A stretch of DNA of 64,000 nucleotides. It comes from Telmatactis stephensoni. Taxonomy: Eukaryota > Cnidaria > Anthozoa > Actiniaria > Isophelliidae. The stretch covers positions 930,001 through 994,000 of the forward strand of contig JALIZF010001876.1 in assembly GCA_029948255.1 (NCBI GenBank), read 5' to 3'. Every line of letters starts with the position of its first letter. Position 1 is the first letter of the stretch. A program made the translations under genes and the position numbers. The notes beneath the pieces are model-generated. The model made no database searches and had not been told where the DNA came from. It was given only the letters and a program-made list of their open reading frames with translations. Positions 1-11,800 of this stretch are shown one piece after another.

Positions 1-846
1 CTTATCCTTGATTTGTTTGATGATATCATCACCTTTACCATGGCAGTCTTCTTCTTTTTCCAAGATAAAACCCAACATTGTTCGTGCGTAAATATAGCCC
101 TTGTGATTCATTGAATCTTGAATCCTCTTTATAAGCTCTTCTTTGTTGACTTTTACGTTCTTTGGGATTCCTTTGGCAGCTCCCATACCTTAGAATAAAA
201 TCAAAATCGAACCTACAATTAGCGACCATCCCTTAACTTGTCGCACGAATTGAGGTCAATTAAAAGAGACGATTGCTTGAAGTGTTTATTGGTGGAGCAG
301 TGTTAACCATCTTCATGATTTTTACGAAGGGTATCTAAACTTGAGTAGACCTATGTTGTATAATTCACAACTTGCGCGAACTTTTGAGACAGCATGTATT
401 ATATATATTTCGATTAGATTTGAAAACACTGTCAATTTATATCAATGTAAAGCCCGACATCAATTCCTTACTTTTAACAACTTGGAAAAGTGCTCGAATA
501 AGGTGGTTGTTAACCTCTACGCTTCCTTTAGGCAGAGCATCCAATACGTACTGAACAATGTCATCAATACTGCAAGGTTCTGTGAAACAAGTTTTGGATT
601 TCAGTAGGTTTGATTATTTTTAGAAGTCAATGTGAAAGGCGTGTAAAAGACAGAAAGAAAAGAAGAAAGAAAAGCAAAGGTGAGCACAGTAGTTTCATGC
701 GAGATACTGAGTTTATATGATTGAATATTCACTTGCATCGTTTGTGAATGGTAGCCGGAATACTTACTACTTTCCTTAGTCTTCGAACCAGTAGATAAAG
801 CAATCAAACACACAAGCAACAATGTCAGCAACTTTCCAGCTTCCAT
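1..846 (-). CDS. A0: TSP1-less member of the VWA gene array, 5' part only
   Basis: Exons, in transcript order: 768-846 (signal peptide starting MEAGKLLTLLLVCLIALSTG), 472-579, and 1-188, which is cut by the window edge. Splice sites are canonical: donor GT at 767-766, 471-470; acceptor AG at 848-849, 580-581 and 189-190. All junctions are phase 1. The 472-579 exon encodes the [17 protein letters not shown] helical segment and 1-188 encodes the MGAAKGIPK segment, both nearly identical to gene A at 12392-12499 and 11593-11801. The signal-peptide exon can splice directly to the helical domain without a frame change, so WSC and TSP1 modules are absent from this copy. The VWA part lies outside the window. 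It is presumably secreted. The alternative is that A0 is a truncated pseudogene, which cannot be judged here. Confidence 0.72.
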
Positions 847-849
847 TCT

Positions 850-1925
850 GAATTGTAACCTTAAAACAAATCAGGTTTCTGAACAAGAAGTGGTTCTTTT
901 TAATGCACAACTTTCATCCACAAATAATTCATGTGTTAAAAAAATGACGTAAAAGAATCAAAATGAAAAGCCCTGTTCGTACGTGGCGTATTATTACTAA
1001 AAGAGTATTAAATTTACAGTCAATATAAAAAATAGAAAACAAAAAGAAGCATTTTAAAAGGTTACATTATGGCAGTCTGTCTGCAACTATTTGAAATTTT
1101 TAAAAAAGCTCTCTGGCTTTGCCACATCAACGAGCATTCGCTCAGAGGATTCTTTTGGAACTCGATATCTTGCGCCGACGACAACAGTTTAAATAAATAT
1201 TTGGATATCTAAAATTTGATGAAAATGAGCTACTCCAATGTGTTTGTTCATACCTTAGCGTTGCAGAGAAAGCGAAAAGACAATACGAAACAGAACAACA
1301 GAGGATACACTCAGCATTAGAATCGAGAATTCGGAGTACCTTGACCGGTTTGCCTGGCGAGTACTTGCTTTATTAGGGAGTTTCTTTCTCACTGTTTTCT
1401 TTAATAGTTCACAAACTTATAACAATGTGATTAGAATATATACTAAGAGCACTTAGTGTACCAATAGCCTGTAGCCCCTATACAAGTCTCGGTTGCCTGG
1501 AAATAGGGTAACATTAAAAGTTTCTAGAAGCTTTGTTAAGTGTTGAATTGTCTGCTTTTAGCGTGCCGATCTAAAATGTCTACATGGTAACATACATAAG
1601 TAGAAGAAGAGGGAGGACGAGAAGGAAGATATGTCCCTGTTGTACACCCTCGTTCAATATCTCAATATCTCAAGGAATCCCTGAGTCCTGGGGCATTCAC
1701 ATGTGTTCAGCGATCATAACGATCGCATCGAGAACGCGTAAATCTATCTGCGATCGCTAACTAGTGTCATTTCCGTTGCGATCGCTGAACACATTGTTCA
1801 TGGATCGTATAGCGATGATATGGAAACCAAGCTTCCACGTTTTGCTTTCTAAAATGTCTTGATCTATCTATCTTGGCTAATTTAACATAATTTACATAAA
1901 TTCAAAAATCCATGCCACAAACGTA
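850..1925. other. 5' flank of A0, no gene seen
   Basis: There is no supportable coding region. The acceptor immediately upstream of the A0 start codon implies a separate 5'-UTR exon somewhere here. One weak donor candidate on the minus strand is at about 1251 (CTAAG then GTATG). The interval also holds the inverted repeat at 1702-1793. Confidence 0.4.
1702..1793. repeat. Inverted repeat with GCGATCGC motifs
   Basis: The arm TGTGTTCAGCGATC at 1702-1715 is exactly complementary to GATCGCTGAACACA at 1780-1793. The spacer contains further GATCGC and GCGATCGC palindromes. This could be a small foldback element. No target-site duplication was identified. Confidence 0.6.
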
Positions 1926-1927
1926 GT

Positions 1928-3170
1928 AGTATAACTTTATTTAGACAATCTTGCTCCGTCAACTACAGCTGATTTCCACAAGAGGCGGGTGCATAAAAAT
2001 TATAGAATAAAAATTCATAATATACTAATATATAAACTAATCTATGTGAAAAAATCCTACGTTATGCGAACCAATCTAAATAATAATTTCTAAAGATAAT
2101 TAAGTTAAAATTAGATATCCAATTGATTCAAAATAATTATGCATTTTAAGATGTGGTGTGAGTGGCGATTTTATCCTTGAATGATTTCAATGATTTACAG
2201 TTTAGTAAGTTTTCTGGAAGAGAATTCCAGACTTTTGCCCCATCATAAGAAAAACTCATTTTACCGTTCTCTGTTTTAGGCAGAGGCAATTGCAGCGAAG
2301 TCCTGTAACCCCCTTAGGTTATAATTACTTACGTCTTGCTTTTGAGTAAATATAGATCCGCAAGACAGTTAGGGGCCATTCCGTTAAGTTTTTTGAACAT
2401 ATGTTTGGCCTTTGTTCACTCTTTGATCACAACATAGAGCATTTAGAGCTTCCTGGTGGGGAGTTTTATCACTCACATATGAAATTATTCTTGCAGATAT
2501 CTTTCGTAACCTCTACAGAAGTTTAGAAAGACCTTCACCAAGGGTGTTTATGTAAGAAGATCAGAGATTCTCTGCCCATGGTCTCTTATTCTCCTGATGG
2601 CTCCTATACCAGAAGTAATCGTTTTTGCTATACTATCGAAATGCTTATCCTAAGAGAGAAATTGGTCAATTTCGACACCAAGAAGCCTACTATGAAAAAC
2701 TTGCTTTAAAGTATTTTGACCAATCGGTATGTTGGGCTGAGCAGTGAGAATTCGTATCTTATAGTGAGAGCCGATCAGAAGAAATTCAGTGTTTGCCACA
2801 TGTACATTAAGGCTCAATTTGTGTGCTAACAACCAATTTTTAATATGCTCAAGGGCACTATTCATATATATAGCCCTCTCAACCTCTGCTGTTGTTTTAC
2901 TAGTTCCTGTTAGGTTAGTACTATCAGCAAATGAGCGAGGTGTTGTTTGCTTTAGACACTCTGTTAAATCATTTATATATAAGAGGAAGAAAAGAGGACC
3001 AAAAATAGAGCCCTGGGGATCCAATCTGGCTCTCCATAGACGACACCCCATTTAGCTGACAAATTTGTTTACGACCTGATAGATAGGATTTCATAAGATT
3101 TATGGCGTTGGCCATCACGTGAATATCACGTGAGGAGGTTACGGAAGCGTAATTTTTATCAAATAAGATA
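1928..3170 (-). mobile_element. Degraded CR1-like non-LTR retrotransposon, 3' part
   Basis: On the minus strand, 2650-3051 encodes reverse-transcriptase palm sequence: a DPQGSIFGPLFFLLYINDL block, then FADSTNLTG where the catalytic box would normally read [YF]ADDT, then a region running to SRLLGVEID. The second catalytic Asp is replaced by Ser, so the enzyme would be dead. Downstream, 2160-2330 is the kind of 3' region seen in animal CR1/L2-type elements, and the element ends near 1928 in a short AT tail. It is 5'-truncated near 3.1 kb. The clade assignment is inferred. Confidence 0.75.
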
Positions 3171-3942
3171 AATTTACAGTACAGTTTCAGTGGTTTAATT
3201 CTCTATTGAATTCAATATACAAAATTGTTTGTTTCCCATCATTAACTAGTTGATGTACCCTGTTGTCGGCCCTCATGAGGGGACAGGTATTTTAGGTATT
3301 CCTTCCCCTTCCCCCTCCCCTTTAAAGAAGGCCCTTACGCAGGCTATAGATGGTGCTGATAATTACACTATCAAGATAACATATACATTAAGCGTATATA
3401 TATTTACTTATTTGTATGCATGAGTGGCACGTAAGTGTTAAGTTTTAGACCCATGCTAGATATGGTAAATACCATGATACTATCCTGTGCTTTCAGTGAT
3501 GAATTTCAATCTAGATATAAATTAGCTGAAGGTCCTCCTATCGTTTGTCGATAGATAGCAGTAACTAGCTAGAAAGCTAGGCCGTTTATTGATGTACTTT
3601 ATTGTTTTCCCCGTTCAATCCTCACGTAGAATGAAAGGTTTGGATTGTTTATTGGCCCGTTGCTTACTTGTTTGCTTGCTTGCATGTGTGTTTGTTTTAT
3701 TTGTCTGTTTATTTGTTTCTCTGCCTCTCTGTGTGATTGTTTGTATTGTTGCTCCCTTGTCCAGTTTAATGTATATCAAGGACATGGAAAAATGTAAAAG
3801 AAAGCCGCTTCCTACAACTCCGGCCTCCCCTATCTATAAAGCTTTATCCCCCTATTTTCTCTCATCTCCTATACTCTCCTCTTCTACACTCTCCCTAGGG
3901 CCGCTACGAAGGCTAAAATACATTGACAAGCGAGACAAGGCA

Positions 3943-5639
3943 TCAGCGAACAGATATCTGCCATTTGTCTCCAGCAGTATGAGGCATTGGAGCACTAACG
4001 CTATCGTCGCAATGACCTGCGCTGGTTTTTTTAAAACCATATACATACATATTTTTGTCTGATGTTATAGGACGAGTATTTAAACGGTATTGACTGTTGT
4101 AGTCAAAATAGCCCCATCTGTTAACTTTCCAGGTACCACTCAGTTTTCTTCCCCACAATGTGCATGTTTGGCTGATCTTGGAGGTGTCTTCAGGTAGTCT
4201 ATCAAAGGAGCCGCATGCATCCGGGTAATTGTTACCAGCCCATGCGTCATCAGTAAAGAAACGGACAACTTTCTTTCCAGCGTGTCGTTTCTAGTTACTA
4301 TGCTAACTACTCTATCTACAGTCTTTTTGTGGCAGTAGAAATGAATTTGATCAAACCCCATGTTGTTCAAAATACTTTTCATTGCGACACCGGTTACATA
4401 AACATTAGATATGTTGCTGGAGTATTTGGACATGACTTGGTAATTTGTTGATGATGTATCTAATGCTGGAAGTTCAGTGCTTTCAAGGACGAGTCTCTTC
4501 ACAACCGTCCATCCCCCTATACAAATATATTAACAAACTGTACATCAGAACAATCTGAAACACTGACAACGAAAAAGATAATAATGGCATGTGATGATGA
4601 TGATGATGATGATGATACCTCAAAGGCCCTGTTTACACAAGCTTCACAAGCATAAGCGCAGATTGGGTCCCCGTAGTGGAGCCTTACTCTGTGGGACTTC
4701 CCCGCCCACGTGGCGGAGCTTGTAAATAAATAAATATAGAATTGCCCTCACCTCCGTCAGTTTTCATGTCACAAAAAACTTGAATTGGGGTCCCTGTTTT
4801 AGCAGGATCGATCCAGTAGCCGTCACCAGTCCCTCTGGATTCCCCACTGCGCTGGATGTCAAGACAGGATTTGGCGGGAAACTCTTTCATCCCTTTAACA
4901 GGTTCTGTGGGTTAAAAAAATCAATGTTGCACGACCTCAAATTAAGGTGACTCGCCTGTGCCTGTATTTTAGTGAGATTACATTCCAAGTTTGAGCCGCT
5001 AGTCCAACGTCGTTAAATAACTTTTAAAATTTAAACTTAAAGTTGAAAATAATTATTCTTAGCCCATTAACGGCCTGACTGTCAATTAAGTTGCATGCAC
5101 AACATTGAGAGAACCGTCTATTCGAGACTCTGGGACCACCTTTTGCCGCTGAAAAATGAGACTTCCAGACCCGCGAAATTTGACCGACATTTTGGAGAAT
5201 GACTTTTGAAGAGATCATTTAAAACCGACATCTCTGTTGCCTGCCCTATTCAAATTATTGAAGTTTCGCAGTTCTAAATATTCAACTCTCTGGTGGTTTC
5301 ATGTCTCAAGTTATTTCAGTTACCTGGGATTCGATGGTTGATGTTGCTTGAGTAAATACTGTTCGCTCTTTTCTGGAACAATTGAGGTCGGGATTCATTG
5401 GTTTGGGAGTTGAGTTCACATTCCCGTTTAACGATATCAAAGTTGATACTCATACAACGTGTATCTTTCTTGCATTCTAGAAAACATCCCGGGTAATCTT
5501 TGGTAATGAGAGTTTTGTATGCTTTGCCGATCAAAGCAATGTCATCTACAGAGTCTACGTTGGGTTGACACTGCTGTTGTGAGCTGAATGTCACTTTGGA
5601 TATAACAAAGATGAACATCACTGCTACGACTGTATGAGC
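3943..5639 (-). CDS. Secreted PAN plus fibrinogen-like protein, frameshifted; skeletal-organic-matrix-protein-5-like
   Basis: Three exons are visible: 5324-5639, 4752-4904 and 3943-4516, with canonical GT/AG sites and phase-1 junctions. The first encodes a hydrophobic leader (AHTVVAVMFIFVISKV) and a PAN/apple-like Cys pattern (QQCQPNVDSVDDI, YPGCFLECKKDTRCMSINFD). The second gives PAKSCLDIQRSG and IQVFCDMKTDGG, which joins to GGWTVVKR, the classic start of a fibrinogen-like or collagen C-propeptide-like domain. The last exon continues to FDQIHFYCHKKT, CGSFDRLPEDTS and the terminus DKWQISVR, with TGA at 3943. A one-base loss near 4278-4284 shifts the frame between RNDTL and VVRFFTDDAW. Reading resumes in the other frame to a normal end. 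An upstream exon supplying the start Met is likely, although Met at 5618 is possible. The product is extracellular; its function is unknown. Confidence 0.72.
4593..4617. repeat. (GAT)n microsatellite in an intron
   Basis: About eight GAT triplets lie in the intron between the last two exons of the PAN/fibrinogen-like gene. It is not coding. Confidence 0.85.
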
Positions 5640-5759
5640 CTGAAAAGAATATGACAAATACAAGGTAAGGCAAAAAAAGAAAAGACCCGAAAAGCTAAAC
5701 GGTAGTTGAAATTTGGTGTATTTACGACCCTCAATTGAACAGATAAACTCCTGCATGGG

Positions 5760-7990
5760 TCTGGTTGGTTAGCGCTAACCCGCCTTCGACCAGCTAGGCG
5801 GACCCTGAGTTGTTAGCGACCTCGGGCAAAAAATAGAAAACCCCTACATTGGCTTATGGATACCACTATTAGCATCAATTTGTTTCCTCTATAAGTGTTT
5901 TATGTATGTTTTTTTTCTTGTTCGTTGTTGGGGGGCAACCTTGCCGGGACCTCTTGAGTCCGTCAGTTGCTCCCTCACTTAGTTTAACTGTCTTGTTAGG
6001 TATTTTTGTCTTATTCAGTATTTTTTCTCTTTATTGTAATCTGTTATCTAAGAAGACGTTTCTAAATAGAATAAAAAATATACAAAACAAGCAAAAAGAG
6101 CGTCCACGACGGCAGTTTATTGGGTGTTTATTGTACGACCCTGAAAAGAACTCCTGACTTAGTACCACAGGAAAAAAATAATAATAAATAAAAATATAAA
6201 TCTTAACAAAACACTAAGCGAAAAAAGAGTGCAAAATGGCAATTCAAATTTGGTGTGCAATTCAGCTTTCTAAAAATGTATACTTTAATGGGGTTTAGAC
6301 TAAAAGTTTTGGCACAATTTTGAGTTGAACGCACACCGGTCGCTAGGGGTACCCTGATACCTTAAAAAGAGCAGAAACTCCCGATTTGTTGTTTAACACT
6401 CTTAATTAATACGTTTAAAGAGTGTTCTCACCATTTTTTTTTGTCAAAAGTCTGCCTTCCTCTTGAAATTGTATCCCAGTAGCGCTAGCTTAACTCATAA
6501 CAATTTTAATATATTTAGGTCTTTCAAAATGCAACATTTACATTTGTCAAGTAATGAATTTTTAACGATCTCCTAAATTCCTTACAAACAACAAGCCCTA
6601 TAAGGTCACTGTTTTGTTTAGGATGTAATTGCACCCTGCATAACTTAATAGATCTCTTTCTAAAAGGTGGGTATATAGGTATGGCAAATATCTTTGTACG
6701 AGGAAAGATAGATTTTGCGAGGCATTTATTACTATTTGTACTTGGACTTTAAAACATACTTTTCGTCACAGTAAAATGGGCATGTTTTTAGTAATCAGTC
6801 GTTTCTAACTCGTTTGCTTGTGAAAAATTAATGTCAACAGCAAGGTTTCAAAGTCAAGCATGACTCCACTAATTATCCTTCGTTATCCATAAATCATTAG
6901 GACATCACGTAATGATAAAACATGAGAATTAGAATTTTTTGAAAAGGATTGAAAAATTGCAGATCTGGCCAAATATTTTTCATCCATCATTAAGAGAGAC
7001 GCCTCTTTTTGATAACTCTAGGGGGACTGGGGCGTTCTTTTTTCGTTCCCCCAACTCTTACTCGGAGTAGATACAGTTTGTCGGTATTACAAGCTGTGAT
7101 CAATAACTTCTCCGTTCTTGTTAATAGAAATAATTCTCTTTGACTCCTTGCAGTGAATTCCATTTCACTTAATTTGAAACTTTTGAAGGACAATTGAAGA
7201 CCTTTTTAAGGTCAGTGAAGAAAGAAGAACTACATGATACAGAATTCATAACGTTACAGAACTTAAATACTAACTTTTTGCTTTAAAATCAACAATTTTG
7301 TCTACATTTTACCAATTTATGGTAATAATGTTTTTGAAATTTTCATTGAAAGCAATAATGCTGAGGGACAAGTCATTCAAAACTGATTCTCCCATACACA
7401 CTCTCTTATTTTTGATCCGGCCCATACCGTTAGAAACAAGACCTGAATTAATGACTCTACTTTTGCATTGGGAAAACTTGCAACCAGTCGTCTCGGAATT
7501 TTCAAGAATGCACATTGGGTAAATTGAGAAAGCTCTGTTATTCGTTTCCAAGTGACGTCGCACTTCGGTATCCTATTTCTTCTTCCCAGTCCCCTCCCAA
7601 TCCTCTTAGGGCCGCTACGCAGGCTAGTAAAGGTCTATCTATAGCATCCAGTGATATGTTGATATGCATTTACAATTAAAATGTTTTTAAAGAAATGAAA
7701 AAAGGTGTTCCTTCATAAACGTCAGGATCCGATTGCAAAAAGAGAAGGTAGCGATACCCGTTCAATATAGAAGCCGCGAAGCTTGTACGTTTTCCATAAA
7801 AGAGATTAAATGCGTATCATTTGGAATACAATGTTTACTTAAAACCGCGAGGTATATTTCTACCACTAACTTCTTCTTCTAATCTCTTTTACTAATTTCG
7901 ATAAACTATGGTATCTCGTGATTCGATTTCATGGAGAATTAAATAAAAACTCCACACTTATTCAACATGCTTATAAACGTCAACCAACGC
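5760..7990. other. Intergenic region between the PAN gene and gene A, no gene seen
   Basis: Short open frames here (such as 5906-6157 and 7298-7522) have no recognisable domain and lie in AT-rich sequence. A short tract at 7566-7625 resembles tracts at 3885-3920 and 3300-3350 (sharing AGGGCCGCTACGCAGGCT-like sequence), so scattered repeat fragments are present. Confidence 0.5.
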
Positions 7991-7997
7991 ACTGGAG

Positions 7998-8003
7998 TTT
8001 ATT
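7998..8003 (-). terminator. Candidate polyadenylation signal of gene A
   Basis: AATAAA on the minus strand, about 160 bases past the TAA stop codon of gene A. Genes B, C and E also have this hexamer about 100 bases past their stops, in related sequence. Confidence 0.5.
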
Positions 8004-8163
8004 CGTTAGCTTTAATTTATATTTACTTCAGTTTCTGATCATTAACAGGTTTATAAGCCAACAAGATTCTTATCTGAAAGATTACAGTTAGCATTTCCCC
8101 TTATATTCTAATCACATCTTTTAGCTTTAATCAGTGAAACCGCTTTTATAGGTTGCCGCTAGT

Positions 8164-8896
8164 TTACAGCACCATCACATGGGCTAGCAAGCTCAACTTG
8201 ATGGAACCACTTGTTGCAAAGATGTGAATCTTGACAACTTTACCCACTGGAGTAGAGGCAGGAGCAGTAAGGTACACAGGGATGTATGCAGATCTACCTG
8301 GGCGTGCCGATACTGAACTTCTTGTTGAAACGGCGACATTTGTTGGTGCGGCAGATACGTGGACATAGAATGTCTTGCTTGACGCACCAGTATAATCAAT
8401 AGCAGCTCGGAAAGATGACCTACTTCCTCTCTTGACGGTCAACAGGCTAGTCATGATCTGCGTGCGGATAATTGCCTCTTGTGGCTTGATCTCCTCACTT
8501 GACATTCTCTGGAAAGGGTTGCCACTGTGAGTCTTGCCAGATAAACGGATCCTGAAAGGATTCGCTGAAGGAAGGTCAAAGGTAGCCATTTCGTCTTTGA
8601 CGCTCAGGGTCTTGACAGTTGCACCGTGTTCATTGACGAGGTCGATTTTTAATGAGCCCATGTTTAATCGTGCGCTGTTTGGAATGACAATTTTGACGTT
8701 TGCTTTTTCGCCTGAAAAAAAGGTTTCCCGGATTTAGTTTGCTTTACATGTAATCGTGTTTTTAACTACTTTTTGTAAATATTTAGTTGTTCTTACCGAT
8801 AAGAGGATTGGAAATGGTAACAACCATTTTGGATGGATTAAGAGTCCTGACGAACATTTGGTCGAACTCGATGTTAGATACAGCGCTGGCTTTGAT
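8164..8896 (-). CDS. Gene A exons: linker and C-terminal Ig-like domain
   Basis: Exon 8797-8896 (100 bp) encodes [20 protein letters not shown] and [13 protein letters not shown]. Exon 8164-8711 (548 bp) encodes the Ig-like region seen at the end of VWA7-like proteins ([60 protein letters not shown]) and ends at TAA. No transmembrane helix or GPI signal is evident, so the protein is probably released. Confidence 0.75.
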
Positions 8897-11800
8897 CTAA
8901 AAACAAAGATATAATTGATATGCTTTTCCTGCCACCACCTGTAATTCAGTAAATACTACAAGCAGGTCATTTAAATGTATTGACTGACTGACTGACTGAC
9001 TGACTGACTGACTGACTGACTGACTGACTGACTGACTGACTGACTGACTGACTGACTGACTGACTGACTGACTGACTGACTGACTGACTGACTGACTGAC
9101 TGACTGACTGACTGACTGACTGACTGACTGACTGACTGACTGACTGACTGACTGACTGACTGACTGACTGACTGACTGACTGACTGACTGACTGACTGAC
9201 TGACTGACTGACTGACTGACTGACTGACTGACTGACTGACTGACTGACTGACTGACTATTGTTTTCAATAAAACGTATACAGGCAACCAACTAACCACTT
9301 ATATAATGTTAGGAAACATAATAATATAATGTTATTTTATTCTGGAAGCCATACTTACCTGATAAGAGAAACCACGAACATTGGAGGGTACTGACAGTCT
9401 CCACATTCCCATGGATGGACGTTCAATGACCCACAATTTTCCTTGATTCATGAGCAGTTTGTGAGCCACATTCCTACCACTACCATCAACTACATTGACT
9501 CCGTTGTAGTTGTATGTTGCTGAGATTGAAATGATGAGCTTTGAAACACTCTCGTCAATAGGGAAACTAACATCAGATGAATATCGCTTCCACAAGTTGA
9601 AAAGATCTCTGCGACGACGTCCACTGCCACTGCCACCAGATGAAATGATGGTGGATCCATCAAGATCTGCTTTCACCAGTACATCTGCACTGCTTATGTC
9701 TGAGGCTTTGCCAAAGAATAAACTCAAACCACCAGTATCTTCCATGATGGCTTTGTAGTCGGCATTATTTCCAGGATTTTGACATCCTCGTGTACTGAAG
9801 AAAAAGTGAACTGGCATCATGTAGTCCAGAGCGTATCCAATGGCATTATCCCTGGTGTATTCACCTCTGGCCTTTGGTGGTGCATCGGTGAAAACGTACA
9901 TTGGAGAGCTTGGTAGTGGTTCTCCAATCTTGATAGCATCAATGATTCCATTGAAGGTCAGTTCTGGACAATCACCTCCACCCCGAGCACTTAGAGCGTT
10001 GATGGCAGATGCGAAGCTGGCGCGATGTGCATAGTCAAATTTACGGACAGGTCCAGAACCTACACCGGAGGGAAAAAATACTTTTGGCTCATCATCTTTC
10101 ATATGAGGCTTATTGTATCCTTTTTAATAGAAAGGTAGGCAAGTATAGGGTTATGGTAGCTAAACTATGATTGTCGATGGTCTTTCCGTTGACTCCTTTC
10201 GAATTTGGTGGAATAATAAAGAGTTTAATTGCGCCTGTTAAAGTCATATAAATGCATGTTTTTAAACTCCCAACAAATAATCGTGGCAAAAAATAAGTCT
10301 TTGATTCTGTTTCGTAGTTGTTTAGCCTAAGATACATACGTGGATCGTTGTAAGGAGATAGAATGTAGTCCGTTTTGCCTTTCCTTTTGTACGCAGCAAT
10401 AGATTTAGCAATAGCCTTAGCCTGGGCGATTTCTTCCCTCATACTTCCAGTTGTGTCAACAACAAAAACGAGTGAAACATCACCATCAACAGCAAGGAAA
10501 TCCTGTTTAAATCATACAAATTCGCATTAATGATACTAAAGTAACAAAGTTATCTTAATGAGAGCCGGATACTGAACAGGGTAGAGTTATTTCTTTGAGA
10601 GGGAAACTTAGACTAAGAAGGCATTCGATTCACGCGTTAAATTTATGATGAATCTCCCCCTTAATCTCTAGGGTGACGCTTTATGTGGGACATTAATGGC
10701 AAATGCTGTTCCACCAGCCGTTCCACCGTACGTTTATCCGTTTATTCTTCCATTCGCATCTGTTCTAGGGGTGGGCACACCAGAGTAAATAGAGGGGTCC
10801 CGTGAATTAACTCTGAACACACACGGTACAACTATGTTGCGTACTTTGAGGAAAAAGTGAAGGGAAAATATACATGGTGTGCCTGGTCTTCATTTCAGTG
10901 TGTCATTTTTCGTTGTCATTTATTTATTTATTTATTTTTTGGTTATTTGGAAAGCCTTTTTTGGAGATTCCATGAAAAACAATGAACCCTTTTCTTAGTC
11001 TTTTTGTCCTGAGATGTTCGTTTGCACTTTCCACTCAAAAACAGGTTATCATCCAATATGAGCATTTTCGTATTTGTTGGTTTTTGATCATTTTTGTTTA
11101 TCTATTTTCAAAAGATAACGAAAAGAAACTGCAACAAATGCACAAAGATCTATAATTTGATCTTTTGGAGCGATATTTGGAATGACTGTCAAATACTGGA
11201 AGAAGTGAATGCTTTATCATGCAAACATACAAGAATAGGTTGTTTTCACCACTCCAAGAGTTATCACATTCGATACCGCAGCTGTTAAAAAGGATTCAAA
11301 ATAACAGAAGCCAAGTAGGCTGTTAAAATTCCTCTCATAAGAAGTGGACACAATACAAAAAGAAATCTAAATATATTTGTGGGAAAGCACAAAAAAAATC
11401 CTTTCGAATGGGGTTATTTACCGCCTTTAAAAGCCATTATATTTAAAAACAGAGGCGCGAACTTTGAGACACCCTGTATACCACGTGATTTCCTTGTTCA
11501 CCTTCCAAACAAAAACACCTTACTAAACTGTAAAGTTAAAGATAAACTATGAAACAACATACCTTAATACAACAAGACTTGATTTCACATACCTTAAATT
11601 TGTCATCTCCAAGCTTATCCTTGATTTGTTTGATGATATCATCACCTTTACCATGGCAGTCTTCTTCTTTTTCCAAGATGAAACCCAACATTGTTCGTGC
11701 GTAAATATAGCCCTTGTGATTCATTGAATCTTGAATCCTCTTTATAAGCTCTTCTTTGTTGACTTTTACGCTCTTTGGGATTCCTTTGGCAGCTCCCATA

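Noticed and set aside
8897..9298. Open frames of Ser-Val-Ser-Gln repeats on the minus strand
   Set aside because: They come from the intronic (TGAC)n tract and have no flanking domain or start context.
9510..10034. Plus-strand frames opposite the VWA/GBD exon (also at 27746-28270 and 36756-37280)
   Set aside because: The minus-strand exon is conserved and has a MIDAS-type VWA. The antisense frames recur only because the exon is duplicated.
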